Source of the DNA: Quillaja saponaria
Lineage: Eukaryota; Streptophyta; Magnoliopsida; Fabales; Quillajaceae
Assembly: GCA_029379385.1 (NCBI GenBank)
Contig: CM055611.1
Location: 4,898,001-4,962,000 of the forward strand
DNA length: 64,000 bases
Reading direction: 5' to 3'
The notes under the pieces were generated by a model. It was not told the origin of the DNA. It searched no databases and saw only the letters and a program-made list of their open reading frames with translations. Shown here in pieces: positions 25,798-37,740 of the stretch (within the stretch, counting starts at the first letter, position 1; each line of letters opens with the position of its first letter). The position numbers were made by a program, and so were the translations under genes.

Positions 25798-27843
25798 AAA
25801 CCTGTGAATTCTGCATATTAAATCCCTACACATTCAAAATCAAGGGTCACAATTTTGTATTTTTCAATTGTCATTTCGTTTGAGGAAGAGTCTTTTATCA
25901 TTTATATTGTTTTCAACAAAAAGAAAAATGTAGTATTGGAAGGTCATAGAGATATTGGGCTACAACGTGGTTTTAAAAATGATAATATATATAAACAAAT
26001 TAGGCCAATAACACAAGATAATTTTGTCATTATCTACATTTTTTTTTTGGGTAAGTTTTGTCATTATCTACATTTGAAGATACAAATGTACTTTTTGGGG
26101 CTTTGATATATTTTATTTTGGAACAATGAGTCGAATTTATGTTTGATATTGCAAAACATATAGAGCCATTTAAATTGACCAAAAATTAAAATTTTGAATA
26201 GGTTGTACAATTCTATATTTTTTTAGCTATAATTTGCACATTGGTATAAATATTTTAATTTATGTTGTGAAAAAAATTTCATTTATTACGTTCACAAAAT
26301 ATAGAGATAGTAGCGTTGTAAGGGTGGTTATGTCATTATTGATGTGATTAGTGGGACCTAGACAAAATTCATGGACTCACGGTCATGGTTGCCAAAAGTC
26401 TGAAGTATATTACAAAAAGCTAAGACTAGTTGACTACAGCAAAAAGCAAAAATTGCTTGCTTGTGAGCAACAGTTGGGCCGGTTCAAAACAGTTATGGCC
26501 CAAAATAGTTGGGCCAGAAGAGCTCAATCGCGTTCACCAAGGATATAGTAAGATTGAGCTACAATGATCCCATTCAATATTTTTCTTTGCACAATTCTCT
26601 TATTTCGTATACTTAACGAGTTGAAAAAATAAATATATTTTTTTTATATGATCCAATTCAGTGCCTTCACCAAGTTCAAATTTTTTTATTCGATTCCTCT
26701 TAAAATTACATGGAATTGTGAACTGTTCTTGAATTACTTGCTAAGAGATCGTATCAAACTTGGCATTAAGTTTTATTTTTTCATATAAAATGAGTTCAGA
26801 AAGCTAGGTTATAATCCTAACCCTAATGGATGAATAAATTGGGAGTTTGTATATTAAAATTTGTATTATTTAGTAAATGAATTATATTAAGTAATCAATC
26901 TAAATCAAAGAGTGGAAAATATAGAACTGAACTTCATCTCATGAGATTACTTTAATTACCTGATAAATCTAGAACAATTTAGGGCATTAAGGAACTTGTT
27001 GTAATCTGATTTAAGGAGAATATTGACGATATTAAAGAAGTTAGACGTGTTAAGATGAGAAACTTCAATCTATATTTCAAAACTTGATGTATTGTAATCA
27101 CTTAGTTGCTATCAAGCAGATTGATCTTGGCATTATTTAGACTTAATATTGTATAGAGCTGCTTGGAACATCTTAATCCTGTCACACCAAAAGAAAGTGA
27201 TTAAACATTTATTTATTAATAATAGGATTTGAACCCAGAATCTCTTAGTTGCAGCACTTTCTCATCCACAACATTTTACAATTCACTCTGTATAAATATT
27301 TCCTTCACAAAGTGAAAAGTAAAAAAAAAAAAAAAAAAAACCTTACATTTTAGTTTTAAATTTTTTTAAAATTCTAAAGTAATATAACATGATCAATAAA
27401 TTATACTTTAATTTTTTTTGAAATAAGTCTTTATATTCACAATAATGCATATAATACCAATTTTACCTTTTAGTAATCAAACGATTAAACTTTAGTTTTT
27501 TTGCAAAAATCAATAAATTGTGAATGAAATTTAATTAAAAAGATAATAATAAAAATAATATCTAATTTTAAAAAATAAATAAATGAACCAAATTCTCAAT
27601 AAATTTTTAGTTGAAATTTAACCCAAAAAAAAAGATAAATTAAAATAAAATAAAAAGGTAATAGAGAGAAAAATAATAATTTTATTACAAAAAAGTAAAA
27701 CTAAAATTTTTGTAATAACCAAGAGTTGGTAAATCAAAATTTTCCAATTTAAGCCCAAAAAAATAGAATTCAGATGACCAGACGGGCCAACCTTTAAAAA
27801 GGTGAGTCGGTAACCCGTCAAACCGCCCGTTTCAGTCCTCGAA
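25798..27843. other. Intergenic DNA upstream of the 47-residue gene
   Basis: AT-rich, with two poly-A/T tracts (for example about 27321-27340). Short GC-richer phrases near 26470-26530 contain GGGCC repeats. No coding region or RNA gene was recognised. Confidence 0.5.
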
Positions 27844-27895
27844 TATAAAAGGTTGGTGAAGGTTGCAGGAACTCCGAGACAGAGAATTAGGGTTT
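27844..27895 (+). promoter_or_regulatory. TATA box and telo-box of the 47-residue gene
   Basis: TATAAAA lies at 27844-27850. A telo-box (TTAGGGTTT, reverse of AAACCCTAA) is at 27887-27895, in the probable leader 40 bp before the start codon. In plants this pairing is typical of highly expressed translation- and growth-related genes. Confidence 0.55.
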
Positions 27896-27934
27896 CTTCT
27901 GAACCAATAGTTGCCAAGAGTCTTCGAAATCACA

Positions 27935-28285
27935 ATGATCTACGACGTCAACTCTCCTCTTTTCCGATCCTTCCTCAGCCAGAAGGGAGGCTCCTCCGAT
28001 AAGAGGTCTGTATTTTCCTCCATCTCACTTTTCGTATACATAGGCGTTTGGCGTGTGTGATTGTGAGGTGGTTTACGTTCTTGTGCTGCTACAGCTTTTC
28101 AATCCCAAGTTTTTAAATATGCTATGTGTTTGAAAAATTGGATATTTTGTGGAATGGAGTAATTGGATGAAGCTTGATACTCTGATTTGCTTTTGTTGGT
28201 GATATTATATGAATTATGGTACTTGTACTCCCTTTAATGAAACTATGATAAATATATTACAATCATGATATTTCTTCCATGTTTA

Positions 28286-28323
<38 letters not shown>

Positions 28324-29663
28324 TGGTCCTACCATCTGATCATTTTCATTGAAAGTCTTAGTAATTGAGTTAATGAAAATACATTCATGGGATGTTACAG
28401 TCTAATTAGAAATGCCTGTTAAAGGACCAACAGAAAGGATGATCTTGTTATATTTATCTATATGATTTATTTAATTCCATTCTGTTATCTAGCTCCTAAG
28501 TAGGATAGGAGCCTTGGAGTTAACTTTTGATTGTGTATTATTGTCTTAGTCTTGGGTGTTTTATCTCCAAAAAAAAAAACGATAAGAGTTAACAGATACA
28601 GGTTATCCTTGATTTCATAACTGATGGAATTCTAGGAGTATGGATTCCCCTCATAGTGAACTGAATGTGGAGCGCTATGTTTGGTTACCTGTTATTTTCC
28701 TTAAGTACCTAACAAATGTCATAAGATCCAGCAATGATTGCAATGTCTGTCTTTATTGTCCCAAAGCTTTGGTAGGATAATTGAACTTAGAAGTGGAGAT
28801 TATTGTAAGGAATACATGATATAACCTCAGCTAAGATGTGCCCGAGGATAACCTACTGGTTTTGGGCAATATCAAAAAATCATGTTAGATATCTCCATTT
28901 ATAAAAAGGATGGTCTGTGTGTGTTTCAGGAGGCCTAAACTGGTAACCTATGTGGAACATCTTTTTGTGACATTTGCAGAACCAAACATGATCTATAACA
29001 TTAAATATGGTTAGACTTAAAGGAGGGAGGACTGCTAGGAAACTAAAGGCTTTCGTTAATTAATATTGTTATTTAGCTATTTGGTTTGTTATTATATATT
29101 TAGCTGTCCAGTTCTTAGGCATGGTTGTTTCTACACTTACGTGAATCAATAAAGCAATTAGATAGAGAGCATTTGTATTTAAGTTCTTCATTGATAGAGA
29201 ATCTGTTGGTCTTGCTTCACTTCAAAGTGAACCTTATCTGGAGTCTGTTTCTGTTTCCTTCGGTCCTTCCTAGCAATCAATTATTCTTATTTCAGTTTAG
29301 GCATATCGTTTCTACTCTCTGTTAGCATTGTACTTTATGAAGCTTGTATTCTCACCTGCAATTGTGGATGGTTGGGATTTTGTTCTACTTGTACTTGATA
29401 TGATCCAAAATTATTTCATATTCATTCTCTTGAACTATCTATTTTTTTGCTCCTTATTTTCCTTATTACTGGTTGATGTTTTTTTGAATTTCTCTTTATA
29501 AGTTTTCTTATCTCAATATTCTCTTGCTTTCTGTCCTGACTTCAGAATGTTTCTTACAAAGTTGTTTCAATTATTTGTTCTGTTTCTCAGGAAATTGGAA
29601 GAGCAGAAGCCAAAGGAACAGAGACCCAAAGCCAATGAGAACAAGCCTGTTATGACAGAGTAA
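27935..29663 (+). CDS. Small conserved-looking protein, 47 aa, function unknown
   Basis: Exon 1 is 27935-28005 and exon 2 is 29591-29663. They are joined by a GT-AG intron (GTCTGT donor, TTTCTCAG acceptor) of about 1.6 kb that splits an Arg codon. The product begins MIYDVNSPLFRSFLSQKGGS and ends KPVMTE. Its second half is dense in Lys, Glu, Gln and Pro (KLEEQKPKEQRPKANENK). There is no signal peptide or membrane segment, and it looks soluble and partly disordered. I believe near-identical short proteins occur in other flowering plants, but I cannot name the family or function. Clean splicing, a TATA box and a telo-box in the leader, and protein-like codons argue it is real. A (TA)n microsatellite lies in the intron at about 28288-28319. 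Confidence 0.82.
28288..28319. repeat. (TA)n microsatellite in the intron of the 47-residue gene
   Basis: About 16 uninterrupted TA units. It lies well away from both splice sites. Confidence 0.9.
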
Positions 29664-31903
29664 CAACACACTGAGTATATTGAGATCTAGAATGTAATAG
29701 GATGGTAGGTACTCCTGGAGAGAGTAGTGAGAGCTTCTTAAATTGTGCCTATTGCTATATTTATTGCTTCTTAAGCTTTTGACAATGCTATTGGCTATGT
29801 TTTGTTGTCTTTCATATGTAATGTGCTAAAGTTTTTTCTGAAAAAGTCTGCAATTTTTATCTAAAAAAAGTTTCTTATGTAAAAATCTGCAATTAAAGCG
29901 GTCATCCCAAACATGTTTGATGTCTGATTTAAACTTGTCAATTTGATGCTATTGGATTCACCTCAGCTTTTCAGGCTCGGGTGGTTTTCAATAATTTTCT
30001 ACTGCAAGTTTAGCCAAACCGGCATACCAACTTACTAGGATAGTATTCATTTGTTAATTGGTATGATACCCTGCTAAGTGCTAATGGCAACTGTTTATCA
30101 TCCACTACAGTTTCTGTTCTGTTATTTAGTTTGCCCTTGTTGTACTTGAGGATTTAGCACTTTAACAGGGACGTATAATCATACTCATGGGGTCATTACA
30201 TATTTGAAGTAGTTTTTGTTAATTCGTATTCCTCTTTACTGGTAGTGTTTTCTCACTTTCTTCCTTTCCTGTGGCTACTGTGAATCTTCTTGTACTACTG
30301 TCGGCTTAGACTTTTTTTTTTTTTTTTTTATGTCTGCTGGGGAAATATTGAAGCCAACTTTTAACTTCCGCGTGGTGGTATAAGCTTCATATTGTCAACT
30401 GTGAGGGCATCCCTTTGAATGATTTAGTATAATTATATGTGGATCACATTTTCTTAGTTAGCTAGTGATTAGGTATATCTTACATCAACTACATACTGCT
30501 AAATATGTCTTTGACATGATAAAGATCCAAAGCTTTCCAATAATGAATAATTAAAGATCATCAGCTTCTAATGACTTTGAAAATTGTGGTCAAACATTGG
30601 AAAGAAAAAGCGAAAAAGGGAAAAAGAAAAGGAAAAAGATGAAAGAAGATTGATATACAAAATTTCAGCTAGACCATATTACAGAAGTAGAAAGTGTAAC
30701 AACAGACATATGGGGTCCTAATGAGGTGAGAAAAGGAAGGGACCATAGGGTGCGTGCATGGCATGTACTTGATTAGCCATGAATAACTTACCATGTGCAA
30801 CCCATCTAACTTCCCAAACCCCTGAATAACTCACCTTCCACTATTATAACAAGTCCTTTCTTTCTTTTTTTCATTAATCAGAAGGGTTGTACTCCTTTTC
30901 AGCCTTTAGATAGACTTTATATTCATTTGTTTTCTTCTTAAGCAACTGACTACAGAGTACAGAGATAGGATATTACCTTTTTCATTCTTAGAAGTTTGGT
31001 TTGTGCAAATTTTTGGGTTAAACTAAAAATAAAATTAGCTACTTGGCTCAGTGACATCTTAAAATTCATAATATTCGGATTTAAAATTTCATTCCCATGA
31101 AACATTGGTAGAGTTTATTCTCCATTCTCTTCATCCATCAACATTATAGATACACATTATTCCCTTTTTTCTCAAAAAAACGAAAAGTAAATTTATCCAT
31201 TAAAACATAATGGGGATGGACCTTTTTTAATTTTTAATTCTTTTTGTATTGGTTTTGGTAATTCAATAACCCTAACTATCATTACATTTCTTAGTATTTT
31301 GCAATACCTTTTTTTTCTTTCATTAATTAACATTCATTTTTAATAATTAGACAAGTTCGTTTTTCGTTAAATCAACAAAGAAGATTAAATATAAGAAAAA
31401 GACAACATCAATTTCATATTTTAGGAATGAGGGTGAATAAATACAGTAAAAAATAGATCATGTAATTTCACTGTTTGATACTCTAATTAAATCTTCACCG
31501 TTGATTTGATTAAAATAACATATCAAATTAGTGACCCAATTGGATGAAGACTAATTAATAAAGGTAGGATTTCTCGATTAAGCTTACAACTAGTAAATTT
31601 ATCTTGTAATAAAAATTCAAGAAAAATCTCAAAAAAAATATTATGGTAAAAAATAATTAATTAACAAATGTGATTAGTCCTATAATTTTGTCCTTAATGT
31701 AGCCTAATGATTAAAGAAGGAGACACAGTTGGTGGTTATAGACATTAACAGATAAAAAGTTTCCAAAGCTGATTTATTTCTTGACTAATTTACGTGTTAG
31801 TTACACAAACATACATACAATTCTCTCTCTCTCTTCTCAGTCTCTTCCCGATATTCACGCCTTTGTCACTTCCAATTTCACACTTTTCCTCTCCAATTTG
31901 CAA
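29664..31903. other. Intergenic region between the 47- and 395-residue genes
   Basis: The first few hundred bases are probably the 3' UTR of the small gene. Further on there is a T run near 30311-30329 and a purine-rich block (about 30600-30650). From about 31740 the sequence becomes promoter/leader-like, with a CT-rich tract at about 31820-31850. No other gene was seen. Confidence 0.5.
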
Positions 31904-32065
31904 ATGCAAAAGCAAAAGCAAAAGCAAAAACCCATTGGGTCTGTTTCACCATTGTGTCCATTTCACCATTGTGTCCCATTTCACCATTGTTTAAACAAAT
32001 CAAGAAGATCCAAACTTTTCTTTTTTTTCCTCAAGTTAGAGAGAAAAAAGAAGCAGAATGTCTGA
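31904..32065 (+). promoter_or_regulatory. Upstream ORF (53 aa) overlapping the start of the 395-residue gene
   Basis: An ATG at 31904 opens a 53-codon frame ending at the TGA of 32063-32065. It therefore overlaps the main ATG at 32058 in another frame. The first part is a (CAAAAG)n-derived KQKQKQK run, followed by peptide from three copies of a TTTCACCATTGTGTCC repeat at 31944-31990. If the transcript starts upstream of 31904, this uORF would lower translation of the main frame. The peptide itself looks like low-complexity DNA rather than a selected product. Confidence 0.4.
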
Positions 32066-33245
32066 GTTTTCATTCTCAAGCACTTCGAAGAAGACTAAAT
32101 TTCCTGGTCTTTTGCTCTCTAACTTGTACAATTTTTGTTTCTTCATGATCTCCCACCCTCTCTACTTTTCTTACTTCATCTTCTTCTCACCTTATCTTCT
32201 CAAAGTTCTGTCTTTTCTCTCCCCACTCTTCATTACTACTACTCTCCTCCTTCTTGTTCTTCTCACTACTATCTCTCCTAACCTTGTTCAAGACAAGCTT
32301 GATTCTGAAGTGGGTTGTTTACTAACTGTTTGCCAGAATGCTTTAGAGAGATTCCAGTCTAGAAAGGATGAAAAATATGAGGAATTTGGCTACTTTGAGG
32401 AGCTTGAAGCATATAAAATTATGTTTGAGACATCAATTTTTGAGGTTTTGGAGCCAAAATCTGAGGAAGATTGTTCACAAGCCACTGAAGCAGCAGATGG
32501 TAAAGAAAGCAATTCAGATGAAAGCCCAGTTGAGATTGATAGTCCACTGGAAGCCAGTTGGCTGGTTTCAGAAGGGAAGAGGTTAGAGACTTTGTTGCAG
32601 GAAAAGATTGAGTTAGAAGACATGTGTGAAAAGGAAGAGGAAGTAGTCGAGTTCAATAAAGTTGAAGAAAAAAAAGAAAAATCATCCATGAGAAGCGGAT
32701 CCAAAGTGATGGGTAATAAAAAAATACATGTTAAAGGGGGTAGTATTGATAATGAAGAGTATGCTGCCAAAGAGAAGGTGAATTCCCATAAAGTAGAAGC
32801 AAATCTTGGGAGTCCAGACTACTATGGGGAGTACTATAGCCCTCAAAAATGTGATTCAAATCTTGGGAGTTTTGGTTCCATGAGGAAAGAAAAAGAGTGG
32901 AGAAGGACATTGGCTTGCAAGCTTTTTGAGGAGAGACACAATGGGGAGGGAGGTGAGGGAATGGATATGCTTTGGGAAACATATGAGACAGAATCAAACA
33001 AAGTTAAATTGAAAAGAAACACAAAGAATGGAAAGAAGAAAGGAGAGGTTGAATACGATGAGGACGATTTAGAAGAAGAAGATGATATGGATGGAAAATT
33101 GTGCTGCTTACAGGCTTTGAAATTTTCAACAGGTAAGATGAATTTAGGAATGGGCAGGCCTAATCTACTCAAATTTTCCAAGGCCCTGAAGGGTTTTGGA
33201 TGGCTGCACCATGTTGGCAAGCATGGCAAGAAGGGTTATCACTGA
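32058..33245 (+). CDS. Membrane-anchored acidic protein of unknown function, 395 aa
   Basis: A single uninterrupted frame starts at MSEFSFSSTSKKTKF and ends at GKHGKKGYH. Residues about 20-75 are two or three hydrophobic segments (FISPYLLKVLSFLSPL-like, then TTTLLLLVLLTTISPNL). The rest is soluble, mostly acidic and charged, with coiled-coil-like stretches (EEWRR, EKIELEDMCEKEEEVVEF). A conserved-looking block EWRRTLACKLFEERHN...GMDMLWETYE lies at about residues 280-315. An Asp/Glu cluster (DEDDLEEEDDMD) and a basic C-terminal tail follow. No enzyme motif is visible. I recall similar plant proteins annotated loosely as 'ribosomal protein L34Ae' or acidic phosphoprotein, labels that say little. 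Its position suggests it may be the counterpart of Arabidopsis At3g25130. The gene is probably real; its function is unknown. Confidence 0.82.
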   Translation: MSEFSFSSTSKKTKFPGLLLSNLYNFCFFMISHPLYFSYFIFFSPYLLKVLSFLSPLFITTTLLLLVLLTTISPNLVQDKLDSEVGCLLTVCQNALERFQSRKDEKYEEFGYFEELEAYKIMFETSIFEVLEPKSEEDCSQATEAADGKESNSDESPVEIDSPLEASWLVSEGKRLETLLQEKIELEDMCEKEEEVVEFNKVEEKKEKSSMRSGSKVMGNKKIHVKGGSIDNEEYAAKEKVNSHKVEANLGSPDYYGEYYSPQKCDSNLGSFGSMRKEKEWRRTLACKLFEERHNGEGGEGMDMLWETYETESNKVKLKRNTKNGKKKGEVEYDEDDLEEEDDMDGKLCCLQALKFSTGKMNLGMGRPNLLKFSKALKGFGWLHHVGKHGKKGYH

Positions 33246-36200
33246 ATTACATTTTTATTTTGTTACTTTGAAATTGGCATAGCAACTACGTGTATTAAAT
33301 TTTATGATCAAAAGTAAATATTTTATTTAGTTTCTCATGGAATGAAGCTTCCTTTGTCTGACTAAAGGTTGAAATCCTCATGATCAATGATAATCCCAAG
33401 CTGTGATGGCAAACTTTTATTTAAGCTTTATTCAAGTGCATGCCTTCCCAAATAGCACTATGAAATTTCATGTCATAATTAGTATGGTTTTCTTAACCTG
33501 CTGGTGCAACTAGTTTGAGTCTGCTGTGTTTGGTTGAACTTCTGCTGGTAGTCCCTCTGTTTTCCCACATTCAGAGGGATGGTACTCTGCTCTGATGTAT
33601 TACTCAGTGCTTTAGCATTTATCACTAACAAGAAGTATTTAAAAGAAAAAGAAAAATAAAAATAAAGAGGGAATGTTAAAGTAGCCAGTTTCCCTTGTAG
33701 GTTTTAGTTTATAAAATTGTGTGGATTTGATAAATTAACATTTTCATATTTCTAAGTGGAGCTTGATATTTTATTTTTAACTAGTCGGTCCAATATGTGA
33801 ATATAATTTTTAAAATATGGTACAGATAACGGAAACATAGTTGACTTTCAGACCTCTTAATATGATATTGTGATAAATTATAATTTATTTCTAAGTTTAG
33901 TTCTTTTAGTGAGTACCACATTTATAGTTTTGACAAAAACCATAGAGCAGTTGTGGAAACATAATGATACTATTTCTTCCTACTGCTCCCAACATTGGGA
34001 TACTTTTGCATTTTTCTATGTGGTCATGGGTGTAGGCATCCAATACAACACTACGATAAAAGTTTCTTGATTTCAACTGAAATCCAACATACGTTACTAT
34101 AAAATCTTTCTTACCATAAAGACCCTTCCATGTATACAATATCAGCCTACTCTATATTTAGTTTCCTTGTTAAATACTTTTTGTTTTTCATTTCTTTAAT
34201 AGTATGAAGGGGGCTTGTTCTTTGTGGGGCTGCTCACCCTGTAGACAAACAACATTCACATAGTTGGGTTTTTTTAACTAATTACTTCGAGGTACTTTAA
34301 ATGCAAATGATATTGAATGCCTCGTGGTCTAACATCTTCAATTTGTTACATGCCCAAAAATGAAAACGCAGCGTTTTGATCTTCTGCTTCATCTACTCAG
34401 TTCATTAGGCAGTCTTACTAGATCAACTAGGCTGTTAGAGACTACTGTTAGTCTGTTTTAATAGAGTTAGTATAAGAATGAGAGTGTAATATGATTTCCT
34501 TGTCCAATTTGATGAATGACAACTTGATTTTCAGTAGTTTTCACTTAAGAGTGTTTGTTTCCTTAGAAAATTCGTAGTTTAGTTTTGAAGCATTGACTTT
34601 AACCCCTTCGACTTATTCAATTCCCCCATGAAAAAAATTAGGGAAAGCATTGCAAGAGAATGAGGTTAGAGGGAGGAAAGTGAAGGAAGGGAAGATGGAA
34701 TTGGCAAAGAAGAGGGAGAAAGTGCGGTTTAGAATTGGTGGGTGGAAGGGGAAGATAATTTGAAGCAATTCAAACAAAGATCATTCGAGTTTTAGGTGAT
34801 TCCTTTTTAATATTCTCTTCCTCTCTATGTGTGAGTGGTGTCTTCCACGCTCCTCTATTGTGGTACCAAAATTAAACTATTTGGTGTTTGGTAATTCGAG
34901 AAATGTCAAATAGAATGTTTTAATTTTCATTAATTTTCTCGTATTTTTTTAAAAAAATTATATTAATTGGTACACGAAAGAGATGTGAGTTTATAAAGAA
35001 AGGATATGAGAAAAAAAAACAAAACAAAACTATTTTGAATCCAACCCAAAAGCAAGCATTGCAAAACTTATGGTAATGTCAATTTTGAAGCGAAGTTTGT
35101 AGACTACAAAATAGCGGCACACACCACTTCTTCTTTGCAACCCAATTTTGATCAGAGTACAGTATATTGCTTACAACAGTCCACATGTCAATTAGTCACT
35201 CTTAAGCCACTGTATGCTAAGTAGGGGTAAATCGGTCCTTTAATATTTCTATAATGCCTGTTAGTTATTGTAACCCTAACTAGGTGAGAGAACATATCCG
35301 ATCTTTCCATTTTCTCAAATGTTTTGGACCACCTAGAAATAAGTTTTTTTTTCTTTTGGTTATTTGAATTTGTTCATAATCATTGTTGTGAGACTAATCC
35401 CACTCAAAATTTCGAATTTGTGTTTTGAAATATAACTCGTTTATCACTACACTTAACCATTGGTAAGAATAAGTTTTCGTTTCTTTTGTAAGATGGTTAC
35501 TAGGAACTGTTATTATCAATTTTTATTGTAACAAAATTTCTTCATATCTTGTGTAAAAATATTCATAACAACGGTCCTTTTAGATGTTGGAATTTGAAAC
35601 TAACATTCTAATTCTTATCTTAATTTTGTGAGATTAGGAAACAACTATGAAGTCTTGCATTAAATTCTCATGGGACCCCCCTGAAGATTTACAATTCATC
35701 ACATAGTCGAACATAACACATCGTATACCAGTTTTGTGTATATGTCATCATAGGTATCCACCATGATGCCACATTGTGGTAAACCTTCACCACCATCATC
35801 GCCACCACCTTCTTCATAAATGATCATCATCGTCACATGGAGATCACATAGTTAAATACAACCACCAACAGAGTAGAAAATCGGAGACGATGACCAAAAA
35901 CATCTGAGTCTTGAAGACAACTAGAGACAATGATAACACCATTTTAAGACAATTGAAAATGACATCCATAGCTATCATGCACTGACATAGATGACAAACC
36001 CGACTACTAGATATGACCAGAGACGATGACCATTATAATTAGGCATTTTCGAGGATGAAGACCACTACCTTCAATGGCAATAGAAGATGACCATCACAAT
36101 CAAAGATCACTAGAGGCGACAAATATCATATATAGTATCAAAGACAATCGATACCAACGAGTGTTGTCAATATCATGTTAGAAATTGTTGGAAACACGAT

Positions 36201-37040
36201 TGCAATTTGTAGTTTTTTTTTTATTTTTTTTGTTGTTGTAAAGATTCAAACATATAAATGATTATTCCATAAAATTTTAATTTTCTAGAATTGAAATTAA
36301 TTTTACATATTTTCAATTTTAATTATATTTTGGTGTGTCAAACTAGTTCCAAAAATAGATGACAACAAGCGTTTATAAATATATGATAAAATGCCAAAGG
36401 ACCAAATGCCAGTTGAATTCTTAATCAGAAATGAAGTGCTCAAGAAACACTCACCAAGAGAATGAGAGTTCACCAAGCGAATGAGAGTTCAAGAGTGAAT
36501 ACAATTATTCGTGGGAACATAAATTTACTCTCAACTGCAGGTTGCGACATGGGCACAATGTCCCAACCTTAAAGGGTGGGGTAAAGTACTTATCTTTTTA
36601 TTTTTAACAAAGAAGAAGAAGAAAGGAATGAGTTTAATTTTCTATAACTTGCTTGTAGGTTAAGAGATAGAAATGCTTAAAACTGCATTCAATTATCTAG
36701 CTATCATTTCATTCAATATTTTCTGTTTTTTCGAGGATAAATTCTATTTATGTTTGGTACTCTAAGAGGTATAGGTTTCAACATCTACCTTGTGGGTGCA
36801 TAAGAGATAATTTATGGGGTCCTTCATGGCAATAACTTGTTGGTATTCAGTAAGATGGTACTAATTTGACAATTCTTAGATATGGACAAATATATGTCTA
36901 CTTATCATGACAAACAAGTTAGTGAGCTAGGATGGTTTTCCTCACAATTCCCTCGCTAAGCTCCCCTAAACCCTAATACCTCCAATTAAACATTCAACTA
37001 CAAGGTAATATTTTCATTTTAAAACGAACAAATAAAAATA
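33246..37040. other. Intergenic DNA, mostly unrecognised
   Basis: The 395-residue gene's 3' UTR probably covers the first few hundred bases. About 34330-34560 contains AAAACGCAGCGTTTT and LTR-like phrases, and may be an old solo LTR. About 35750-36170 is quasi-repetitive, with recurring GATGACCA/GACGATGACC phrases. No coding region could be supported. Confidence 0.45.
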
Positions 37041-37740
37041 AGCATAAATTACACTCACCTCCCTTGTGATTTAGTGAAATAATACTAAGTTCTAAAGTTT
37101 GGGAAAATCGACACTCCCTTCGCTGAGACGGATGAAAAGTTAACAGGTGTTACAAAATAATTTGCTAAAATTCTAAAAAATCATGTTTGTATCTTTAAAA
37201 TACCAAAAAGTGTTATTTTTATTTCTCACTTTTCAAAAGAGCCATAATACTTACTCTTTTTATACCATCCTTTATTTTTTTTAATTTTTTTTATTTCTGC
37301 TACACTATCTCTAATAAAAAGAATATTTAACAAAAAATGACTTAAATTTATTAGTGATATTCTAAAAACAACCCATGTCATAACTTTAAGAGACAAATAA
37401 GTATGAATTTTAATATTTTCTGTTAAAATGAATAAATTTTAAATTGAAACATATTTTTACCACTCTAATAATCTGTTAAAGAATAAATAAATTTAAAATT
37501 TTACATAAATTTATGATATATTAATTAATAAAAGACTAAAGACTTATGGTAATAATAAAATATTATCATTCTTCCTTTTCATATTTTTCAACCAATAAAC
37601 CAAAAAAATATTGTTTTCTTAAAATTGTTGGAGTTTATCTTTTAAATTAAGATAGATTTAAATTTTTAGTTCATACCATGAAATCTAACCATATTTTATT
37701 TAAAATTCAAATTCAATTTAACCTTAGTGGCAGAAATTTT

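Noticed and set aside
29125..29325. 66-codon ORF in the intron of the 47-residue gene
   Set aside because: It lies wholly inside an intron, has no homology, and its composition is that of the surrounding non-coding DNA.
35443..35460. TAT-CACTACA as left end of a 5.8-kb CACTA element ending at 41273
   Set aside because: Only seven bases match the right end and then similarity stops. CACTACA is expected by chance in this much sequence.
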